Shown here: one piece after another, positions 1 through 5,005 of the stretch
Layout: every line of letters starts with the position of its first letter
How positions within the stretch are numbered: position 1 is the stretch's first letter
Assembly (NCBI GenBank): GCA_019241095.1
Contig: JAFAXJ010000120.1
Span: forward strand, 1-5,005
Direction: 5' to 3'
DNA length: 5,005 nt
DNA from: Verrucomicrobiota bacterium
GTDB taxonomy: Bacteria > Verrucomicrobiota > Verrucomicrobiia > Chthoniobacterales > JAFAMB01
Position numbers and translations under genes: made by a program
Notes under the pieces: model-generated
What the model saw: only the letters and a program-made list of their open reading frames with translations
Database searches by the model: none
Told to the model about the DNA's origin: nothing

Positions 1-2355
1 GGCCAGGGGATCTTCCAGGAACTTTTCTACAGCGCGACGCATTGGTCTGGCGCCGTAAGTTGGGTCATAGCCCTTATCAATCAGGAACTCCACTGCACTT
101 GAATCAAGGACAACTTTAATTTCTTTGGCTTTGACGCGTTCTACGACCTTTGCGACTTCCAGATCCACGATCTTAATCAAGTCGCTTCTCCCCAAAGTGT
201 GGAAAACGATAATATCATCTAAGCGATTGAGAAACTCGGGTTTGAACACTCGCCTCGACTCTTCCAAAATCTTGTCGCGCATGCGTTCATAGGACTCATG
301 GCCGGCGATAGCGCCAAATCCCATCGCCGTTTGGCGCTTAATCAACTCAGCGCCAACGTTGGAGGTCATGATAATGATCGTATTACGAAAATCGATCTTG
401 CGGCCTAGGCTATCCGTGATTTTACCTTCTTCCAAGATTTGCAAAAGAAGATGCATTACGTCCGGATGCGCTTTCTCAATTTCATCAAAAAGAACGACCG
501 CATAAGGCCTGCGCCGAACAGCTTCCGATAGCTGTCCGCCTTCCTCGTATCCTACGTAACCAGGCGGGGAACCAATGAGACGAGAAGCGGTAAACTTCTC
601 CATGTACTCCGACATGTCGATCTGGATTAGCGCGTCCGCATCTCCGAACATGAACTCGGCCAGTGATCGAGCCAGGAAAGTTTTCCCGACCCCGGTCGGT
701 CCGAGAAAAATGAACGAGCCAATCGGACGGCGAGGGTCCTTCAGATCAGCTCGTGAACGACGCAATGCCTTGCTGATTGCTACCACTGCCTCGTCCTGAC
801 CAATAACCTGCAGCTTCAGCTCATCTTCCATTTTCAGCAGCTTCTGCGCTTCTTTTTCCTCCATCCGATTCAGAGGTACTCCGGTCCAGCGAGATACGAT
901 ATGCATGATATCGTCGCCGGTAACTACTACCTCACGCTCTTCACGCTGTTCGCGCCACTCGGTTAAGATGCGTTCCAGCTTGTCCTTTGTCTGTTTTTCG
1001 GAGTCGCGCAGCGCAGCAGCCTTCTCGAAGTCTTGCGCCTTTATAGCCGCTTCTTTTTCCAACCTGATCGTCTCGATATCTTTTTCGATCTCTTTGACAT
1101 CAAGCGGTCGAGTCATGGAATTGATTCGAGCGCGCGCCCCCGCTTCGTCCATCACGTCGATTGCCTTGTCGGGCAAAAAGCGTCCAGTTAAATATCGATC
1201 AGAGAGCCGCACCGCTGCTTCCAGGGCTTCGTCGGTTAATTTTGCCTTATGATGAGCTTCGTACTTGGGACGCAAACCTTTGAGGATCTGAAACGCTTCT
1301 TCAACCGAAGGCGCCTCGACTTTCACGGTCTGAAACCGACGTTCAAGAGCAGCATCCTTCTCGATATATTTGCGGTACTCATTCAGCGTCGTCGCGCCAA
1401 CGCACTGAAGTTCTCCTCGGCTGAGTGCCGGCTTGATAATGTTTGAAGCATCCATCGCGCCTTCAGCAGACCCAGCTCCGACAATCGTGTGGAGTTCGTC
1501 AATAAAGAGAATGACGTTCTTCGAACGCCGGATCTCGTCCATTACTGCCTTGATACGCTCTTCGAATTGTCCTCGATATTTGGTTCCAGCCACCATCAGC
1601 GCAAGATCCAGCGTGATGACCCGCTTGTCTCTCAAAAGCTCTGGGACGTTGCCGGCCGCAATCTCCTGAGCCAATCCTTCAACAATGGCCGTTTTCCCTA
1701 CTCCTGCCTCACCCAACAGAACAGGGTTGTTCTTCGTGCGACGGCACAGGATTTGAATCACGCGCTCGATCTCGTTCTTACGACCGATCACAGGATCCAG
1801 TTCCGCCTTCTTTGCAAGTTCGGTCAGATCTCGACCGAATGCGCGCAGAGCAGGCGTCTTAACATCTTTCTTATTGCCCTCCTGCGGAGACTCTGGTTCG
1901 CTTTCAGGCGGTGTAAAATTTGGGTCCAATTCTTTTAAAATCTCGTTTCTGGTTCGTTCTATATCAACTTCCAGGCTCTTCAAAACCCGCGCTGCGACTC
2001 CTTCTCCCTCTCGCAAGAGCCCCAATAAAATGTGTTCTGTCCCTACATATGAATGATTAAGCGCCTTGGCTTCTTTACCAGCCAGCGCCAAAACCTTTTT
2101 GACTCGCGGCGTATACGGAATGTTGCCGACCATCTTTGTCTCTGGATGAGAACCTACGTGCTTCTCAACTTCCATCCGGACTGTCTCCAAATCGAGCCCC
2201 ATTTTTTGCAACACATTGACGGCTACGCCTTGTCCGAGTTTAATCAGCCCGAGTAAGAGATGTTCAGTTCCCACGTAATTGTGGTTGAATCGGTCCGCCT
2301 CTTTTCGGGCGAGTGCCAAAACTTGCTGGGCACGTGGAGTAAAATTATTCATCAT
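1..2355 (-). CDS. clpC: ATP-dependent Clp protease ATP-binding subunit ClpC (3' end missing)
   Basis: 785 codons are open without a stop and run off the left edge; the family is usually about 810-860 residues, so only the C-terminal tip is missing. ClpC is an Hsp100 AAA+ unfoldase that threads substrates into ClpP in the cytoplasm. Domains in order: an N-domain with two Clp repeats (about 5-65 and 80-140), each with a YVGTEH core (E31, E107); a proline/acid-rich linker (about 145-165); D1 with Walker A GEAGVGKT 215-222, pore loop KYRG 259-262, Walker B VILFIDE 281-287 and ALERRF around 336-341; a middle coiled-coil domain (about 410-470) with a UVR-like hairpin at 439-456; D2 with Walker A GPTGVGKT 552-559, pore loop GYVG 599-602, Walker B AVVLFDE 619-625, TSN sensor 1 at 664-666, a ClpP-docking loop MGF 678-680, and the sensor-2 GAR 768-770. 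The middle domain is the short ClpC type, not the long ClpB type, and the GF loop also excludes ClpB. I found no frameshift or lost catalytic residue. Confidence 0.98.
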   Translation of the reverse strand, partial: MMNNFTPRAQQVLALARKEADRFNHNYVGTEHLLLGLIKLGQGVAVNVLQKMGLDLETVRMEVEKHVGSHPETKMVGNIPYTPRVKKVLALAGKEAKALNHSYVGTEHILLGLLREGEGVAARVLKSLEVDIERTRNEILKELDPNFTPPESEPESPQEGNKKDVKTPALRAFGRDLTELAKKAELDPVIGRKNEIERVIQILCRRTKNNPVLLGEAGVGKTAIVEGLAQEIAAGNVPELLRDKRVITLDLALMVAGTKYRGQFEERIKAVMDEIRRSKNVILFIDELHTIVGAGSAEGAMDASNIIKPALSRGELQCVGATTLNEYRKYIEKDAALERRFQTVKVEAPSVEEAFQILKGLRPKYEAHHKAKLTDEALEAAVRLSDRYLTGRFLPDKAIDVMDEAGARARINSMTRPLDVKEIEKDIETIRLEKEAAIKAQDFEKAAALRDSEKQTKDKLERILTEWREQREEREVVVTGDDIMHIVSRWTGVPLNRMEEKEAQKLLKMEDELKLQVIGQDEAVVAISKALRRSRADLKDPRRPIGSFIFLGPTGVGKTFLARSLAEFMFGDADALIQIDMSEYMEKFTASRLIGSPPGYVGYEEGGQLSEAVRRRPYAVVLFDEIEKAHPDVMHLLLQILEEGKITDSLGRKIDFRNTIIIMTSNVGAELIKRQTAMGFGAIAGHESYERMRDKILEESRRVFKPEFLNRLDDIIVFHTLGRSDLIKIVDLEVAKVVERVKAKEIKVVLDSSAVEFLIDKGYDPTYGARPMRRAVEKFLEDPLA
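2352..2355 (-). other. mcsB stop / clpC start ATGA overlap, with tandem ATG
   Basis: The minus strand reads GAAATGATGAAT. The mcsB TGA lies inside the first clpC ATG, and a second in-frame ATG follows at once (2352-2350), giving a MetMet start as in B. subtilis ClpC. Only a weak GGA precedes it, so clpC translation is probably coupled to termination of mcsB. Which of the two ATG codons is used cannot be told from sequence. Confidence 0.7.
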
Positions 2356-3467
2356 TTCGATTCCGGTGCCGGGTCCGCTGTGTGATCTCCCGACTCCTTA
2401 GTATTATTCGGTTTAGGGAAGCTTTTCAACTTCTCCCGAACAATGTCAGCCCTGCGATAGTCCCGCTCCTCTGCAGCGAGCTTCTGCTGAGAAAAATGCT
2501 GCAAGTGCGCTGGTTGCGTTTCCATCAACAAGGCGTTGATGATTAGCCGGCCTCCTTCGGGAAAAAATCCAAGATCAATCCCCAAACGCATAATAGACAG
2601 CAAGTTCAGAGCCTCTTTGGACGAAACGGAGTGAGCGTGGGTCAATATGCCATAGGCGCGTCCAATTTGGTCCAACAACGTCGTACGGCGAGTTGCAAGA
2701 AGGTTCTCACGGGCCTGACTTTCACGCTGAATCAGAGTCTCGATCACCTTGTTTAAGCGTTCAATAATCTGAGATTCCTTTTCGCCAAGCGTCGTCTGGT
2801 TGGACACTTGGAACAGATTTCCTAGGGCCTCAGTGCCCTCACCATACAAGCCACGAACAGCTAACCCGATTTTATTGACTGAATTGACTACTTGATTGAC
2901 CTGCTCACCGAGCACCAAACCCGGTAAATGCACCATTGCAGAGGCTCTCATCCCGGTGCCCACATTCGTTGGACACGCCGTCAAATAACCAAGCTCCGGG
3001 TCGAAAGCAAAGTCGAGATGCGCCTCGAGGGCCGTGTCCACTTCATCAATCATCTGGAAAGTTTTTAGAAGGTCCAGACCCGAAGTGATCGCTTGCATTC
3101 GCAAATGATCCTCCTCATTGATCATGATGCTGATCGCTTGAGAAGAACTGATCATGACTGCGCTTCCCACCCCCTTCGCAGCGTGTTCTCGACTGATCAA
3201 ATGACGTTCGACCAGCACCTGCTTTTCAACCGCTGAAAGCTCGTTCAGATGCTCGGAAAATCCGTCTTTCATCTGATTGAGGCAGTTGATCTCCGGTTTT
3301 ATTTCGTCCAAAATTCGGATGCGCTCTGTTTTCTTAGCCCAACCAGGAAATGGCATTTTTGAAAGATTACGCGCCAGTCGCACCCGACTGCTAATAACAA
3401 CCGGGTGATCTCCCCCTTCAGGAGACAACCAATCTCCGCGTTTTGCTAGAATCGGCCCTATTTTCAT
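2352..3467 (-). CDS. mcsB: Protein arginine kinase McsB
   Basis: A complete protein of 371 residues, slightly longer than the roughly 350-365 usual in Bacillus-type enzymes. It phosphorylates arginine side chains of proteins, marking them for ClpCP, and belongs to the phosphagen (guanidino) kinase fold. Visible motifs: [12 protein letters not shown] at 24-35 (nucleotide-binding arginines), the NEEDHLRMQ loop at 117-125, and [12 protein letters not shown] at 165-176 with the active-site cysteine C165. RGLYGEG at 205-211 contains E210, matching the catalytic-base glutamate of the family, and SNQTTLG follows at 222-228. The C-terminal domain has RDYRRA at 335-340, a match to the RDXXRA phospho-arginine allosteric motif of Firmicute McsB. 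A constant 2-residue offset to the B. subtilis numbering I recall (C167, E212, R337/D338) supports the alignment. Residues 351-371 form a polar, proline-containing tail. The start has a good Shine-Dalgarno and overlaps mcsA; the stop overlaps clpC. The protein should be an active kinase rather than a metabolic arginine kinase, given its McsA and ClpC partners. Confidence 0.96.
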   Translation of the reverse strand: MKIGPILAKRGDWLSPEGGDHPVVISSRVRLARNLSKMPFPGWAKKTERIRILDEIKPEINCLNQMKDGFSEHLNELSAVEKQVLVERHLISREHAAKGVGSAVMISSSQAISIMINEEDHLRMQAITSGLDLLKTFQMIDEVDTALEAHLDFAFDPELGYLTACPTNVGTGMRASAMVHLPGLVLGEQVNQVVNSVNKIGLAVRGLYGEGTEALGNLFQVSNQTTLGEKESQIIERLNKVIETLIQRESQARENLLATRRTTLLDQIGRAYGILTHAHSVSSKEALNLLSIMRLGIDLGFFPEGGRLIINALLMETQPAHLQHFSQQKLAAEERDYRRADIVREKLKSFPKPNNTKESGDHTADPAPESK

Positions 3468-3958
3468 GAGTCAACCTCTCCAGACTCCAACTGCCTAATC
3501 TCATCGCGGATGGTTGCCGCAGATTCGTAATCTTCTTTGGTGACCGCTTCTTCCAAGTTTCGTTTGAGTTCGTTGAGCCGATCGAATCTTGCGAGATCTC
3601 GAAAAAGGCGCGCTGGTACCTTGCCGGTATGTTTAATTCCTTTATGCATCGCTTGCAGCAACGAGGACAGGCCATCTGCGAACGTCGCGTAACAATCACT
3701 GCAGCCTAAGCGTCCGGTTTTCTTAAAATCAGCCTGGGTGAATCCGCATGCCGGGCATTGTTCAGCCGGAGACGCCTGCTCGACTTGCTGAGTCTCGCCC
3801 AAGCCGAGTAAAAGATCGGCAAGTGCAAAACCGGTAGGATCGGAAACTCCTTTGTCTTTGGAACAGGATTCACACAAATTCACCTTCTTCATGTTCCCGT
3901 CGACAATTTGCGTCAGGTAGACCGTCGCTGGGTTTGTCTTGCAAACGTCACAAATCAT
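3464..3958 (-). CDS. mcsA: McsA, zinc-finger/UVR activator of protein arginine kinase McsB
   Basis: A complete protein of 164 residues, near the usual McsA length (about 170-185). McsA binds and activates the arginine kinase McsB and helps link it to ClpC. Domains in order: an N-terminal CxxC pair at C3/C6 with a second at C29/C32; a conserved hydrophobic segment FALADLLLGLG at 44-54; a second four-cysteine set C68/C71 and C86/C89, with the typical GCSDCYATF sequence at 85-93; a GK(V)P element near 112-115; and a C-terminal UVR motif (about 130-158, core DYESAATIRDEI). All eight expected zinc-binding cysteines are present. The start at 3958 is the only ATG that keeps the first zinc knuckle, and an in-frame stop sits two codons upstream. 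Its TGA overlaps the mcsB ATG by 4 bases. The neighbours mcsB and clpC confirm the identification. In Firmicutes ctsR normally precedes this gene; here ilvE does. Confidence 0.93.
   Translation of the reverse strand: MICDVCKTNPATVYLTQIVDGNMKKVNLCESCSKDKGVSDPTGFALADLLLGLGETQQVEQASPAEQCPACGFTQADFKKTGRLGCSDCYATFADGLSSLLQAMHKGIKHTGKVPARLFRDLARFDRLNELKRNLEEAVTKEDYESAATIRDEIRQLESGEVDS
3475..3481 (-). promoter_or_regulatory. Shine-Dalgarno of mcsB
   Basis: GGAGAGG on the minus strand lies 7 bases before the mcsB ATG and inside the last codons of mcsA. It is the best ribosome binding site in the window and supports the start at 3467. It also suggests mcsB can be initiated independently as well as by coupling. 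Confidence 0.75.
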
Positions 3959-3963
3959 TCCTT
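3959..3963 (-). promoter_or_regulatory. AAGGA directly abutting the mcsA start codon
   Basis: The minus strand reads TTTATTAAGGAATG. AAGGA looks like a Shine-Dalgarno core but has zero spacing to the ATG, where 5-9 bases is usual. The in-frame TAA two codons before the ATG rules out an upstream extension. A start further downstream would delete the first zinc-binding Cys pair. So the start is well fixed, but whether this AAGGA serves as a ribosome binding site is doubtful. Confidence 0.4.
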
Positions 3964-3999
3964 AATAAACTTCGTACGCCAGAAATAAAAATAAAGCTC
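3959..3999 (-). other. ilvE-mcsA intergenic gap (41 bp), only non-coding stretch
   Basis: This is the only gap between genes in the window. Read on the minus strand it is AT-rich (TTTATTTTTATTTC, then GTACGAAGTTTATTAAGGA). I see no inverted repeat followed by a T-run, so a rho-independent terminator is unlikely and read-through from ilvE is expected. I could not fit a convincing -35/-10 pair. The AT-richness leaves open a weak internal promoter for the mcsA-mcsB-clpC part. Confidence 0.6.
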
Positions 4000-4878
4000 C
4001 TATTGATAAATCGGGGTGCCGGTGGCACGTGTCAACTCGCGAAAGGCTGCGATTAGTTTTGCCGTAATGGGGCCCGGTTGGCCATTGCCGATTAATCGGC
4101 GGTCCAGTTGAACCGCGGGAATGACCTCGGCGGCGGTACCGGTGAGAAAACATTCGTCGGCAGTGTAAATATCGTAGCGCGTCAAGTCGCGTTCCTTGAC
4201 CGGAATCTGCAAGTCAGCCGCCAATTCAAAAACAACCTGGCGAGTTACGCCGTCCAGTATTCCAGCGTGCAGCGGCGGCGTTGCTAGTTTGCCTTCGCTC
4301 ACCAGAAATAGATTGTCTCCGGAGCACTCCGACACGTAACCTTGCTCGTTCAGGAGGAGCGCTTCCCCTACGCCAACAGCTTGGGCCTCGATCTTTGCCA
4401 AGACATTATTCAGATAATTCAGCGACTTTACCCTTGCATTCAGACCGGCAGGAGATCCGCGCCGGATCGCGCTGGTTACCATTGTGAGACCTTTTTGATA
4501 CAGCTCCTCTGGGTAAAGGACGATCGTCGCTGCGATGATGATGATCGATGGCCTTCGACAGCTATCAGGACTCAGACCGAGCGCTCCGGTCCCACGAGTA
4601 ACAATCAGGCGAACGTAGCCATCATGAAGGTCGTTCTGACGTATTGTTTCTAGAACGGCGGCAATCAGTTCTCCCTGCGACATAGGAATCTCGAGAGCGA
4701 TGGCCCGCGCGGAATTCCAGATGCGACGAATGTGTTGCTCTAAGCGAAATACACGATCGCTGTAAAAACGAATTCCCTCAAAAACCCCGTCTCCATACAG
4801 CAACCCATGGTCAAAAACGGAAATCTTCGCTTCCGCCTGATCAAAAAAATTTCCGTCGATGTAAATTTTATGGTTCAT
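4000..4878 (-). CDS. ilvE: Branched-chain amino acid aminotransferase (fold-type IV PLP enzyme)
   Basis: A complete protein of 292 residues, close to the usual length of about 290-310. The enzyme moves the amino group between glutamate/2-oxoglutarate and leucine, isoleucine or valine and their 2-oxo acids, using pyridoxal phosphate in the cytoplasm. Visible motifs are YGDGVFEGIR at 28-37 (FEGIR is typical of branched-chain enzymes), the RLIVTRG strand at 90-96, the catalytic lysine K151 in ARVKSLNYLNN, E184 in VSECSGDNLF (expected to bind the PLP ring nitrogen), GILDGVTR at 206-213 and TGTAAEVIP at 246-254 (phosphate and substrate loops). D-amino-acid transaminase and aminodeoxychorismate lyase share the fold; the FEGIR motif and the missing D-amino-acid RxH carboxylate motif argue against them, but substrate range is inferred. 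The ATG overlaps the upstream stop (ATGA). No Shine-Dalgarno lies at normal distance, so initiation probably depends on coupling. A 41-base gap separates it from mcsA. Confidence 0.88.
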   Translation of the reverse strand: MNHKIYIDGNFFDQAEAKISVFDHGLLYGDGVFEGIRFYSDRVFRLEQHIRRIWNSARAIALEIPMSQGELIAAVLETIRQNDLHDGYVRLIVTRGTGALGLSPDSCRRPSIIIIAATIVLYPEELYQKGLTMVTSAIRRGSPAGLNARVKSLNYLNNVLAKIEAQAVGVGEALLLNEQGYVSECSGDNLFLVSEGKLATPPLHAGILDGVTRQVVFELAADLQIPVKERDLTRYDIYTADECFLTGTAAEVIPAVQLDRRLIGNGQPGPITAKLIAAFRELTRATGTPIYQ

Positions 4879-5005
4879 AACTGCGCAATAGGGAACTCAT
4901 CCGTTAGCTTACCATCCTGAATTTCGATGCGTCGATCTCCGTACGACGCCAGATTCTGATCGTGTGTCACCACGATCAGTGTTTTTTGCTTTTCTTTCGC
5001 AAAAG
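4875..5005 (-). CDS. ABC transporter ATP-binding protein, LolD/MacB type (C-terminal fragment)
   Basis: Only the last 42 complete residues and the TGA stop lie in the window; the start is beyond the right edge. The visible part begins just before the H-loop: the strand TLIVVTHD carries the switch histidine that contacts the ATP gamma-phosphate. It is followed by NLASYGDRRIEIQDGKL, the usual closing pattern of small export-type ABC ATPases (hydrophobic strand, then D-G-K/R). The protein ends about 25 residues after the histidine, which fits the compact ATPases of about 220-240 residues in the LolD/MacB/FtsE group. LolD drives release of lipoproteins from the inner membrane with LolC/LolE, on the cytoplasmic face. 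The wording of the tail resembles LolD most, but Walker A, Q-loop and signature motif are outside the window, so a MacB-like exporter is not excluded. The stop overlaps the ilvE start by 4 bases (ATGA). Confidence 0.8.
   Translation of the reverse strand, partial: FAKEKQKTLIVVTHDQNLASYGDRRIEIQDGKLTDEFPIAQL

Noticed and set aside
905..1252. 115-codon plus-strand open frame rich in serine and arginine
   Set aside because: Antisense to the ClpC middle domain. The serine/arginine-rich composition is what antisense of a K/E/A-rich coiled coil gives.
1489..1938. 149-codon plus-strand open frame
   Set aside because: It lies wholly antisense to the conserved D1 and linker region of clpC. Its translation shows no family pattern, and the minus strand carries uninterrupted AAA+ motifs there.
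2032..2271. Repeated YVGTEH-coding segments as a recent DNA duplication
   Set aside because: These are the two ancient Clp N-domain repeats found across the family. The DNA has diverged at synonymous positions, so no recent event is implied.
3418..3699. Minus-strand open frame overlapping mcsA and the mcsB start
   Set aside because: It is a frame-shifted reading of McsA. The McsA frame has the full zinc-finger and UVR pattern, and this frame has none.
3959..3999. Possible terminator between ilvE and mcsA
   Set aside because: AT-rich, but no inverted repeat precedes the T-rich part, so there is no hairpin to support termination.
3962..4153. Minus-strand 63-codon open frame across the ilvE end and the intergenic gap
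   Set aside because: It is mostly out of frame with the conserved ilvE C-terminus. The composition is R/H/P-rich with no motif.
4534..4545. Four tandem ATC triplets in ilvE as a possible slippage site
   Set aside because: Only four units, coding for a hydrophobic beta-strand (IIII at 112-115) expected in this fold. In-frame triplets would not shift the reading frame.
4281..4653. Overlapping plus-strand open frames inside ilvE
   Set aside because: Both are antisense to well-conserved aminotransferase sequence, with no recognisable protein pattern or ribosome binding site.

Overview
This window is a compact block of five genes, all on the minus strand, so transcription runs from high to low coordinates. 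In transcription order they are: the C-terminal end of an ABC-transporter ATPase (LolD/MacB type, cut by the right edge), a branched-chain amino acid aminotransferase (ilvE type), mcsA, mcsB, and clpC (cut by the left edge, 785 codons present). I see no RNA gene, mobile element, CRISPR array or plus-strand gene.

The last three genes form a protein arginine-phosphorylation and degradation module. McsB is the arginine kinase that marks proteins with phospho-arginine. McsA is its zinc-finger activator/adaptor. ClpC is the Hsp100 AAA+ unfoldase that recognises such marks and feeds substrates to ClpP. The key residues I can check by eye are intact in all three, so the module looks functional. In Firmicutes the usual order is ctsR-mcsA-mcsB-clpC. 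Here no ctsR precedes mcsA, and ilvE with a LolD-like ATPase takes that place.

Layout: three of the four junctions (ABC ATPase/ilvE, mcsA/mcsB, mcsB/clpC) are 4-base ATGA overlaps. The only gap is 41 bases between ilvE and mcsA. This fits one operon with translational coupling. No promoter or terminator is visible, and both ends of the unit lie outside the window.

Organism: GC is roughly 50%. A lipoprotein-release-type ATPase next to mcsAB-clpC without ctsR suggests a diderm bacterium rather than a classical Firmicute. The protein style and gene order suggest the PVC group, most likely Verrucomicrobiota. This is inference from recall; no search was run.

I found no wholly new system. The observations most worth a second look are the module's unusual operon context and a UVR-like helical-hairpin pattern that recurs without gaps in McsA, McsB and ClpC. 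In McsB this pattern coincides with the RDXXRA phospho-arginine site.
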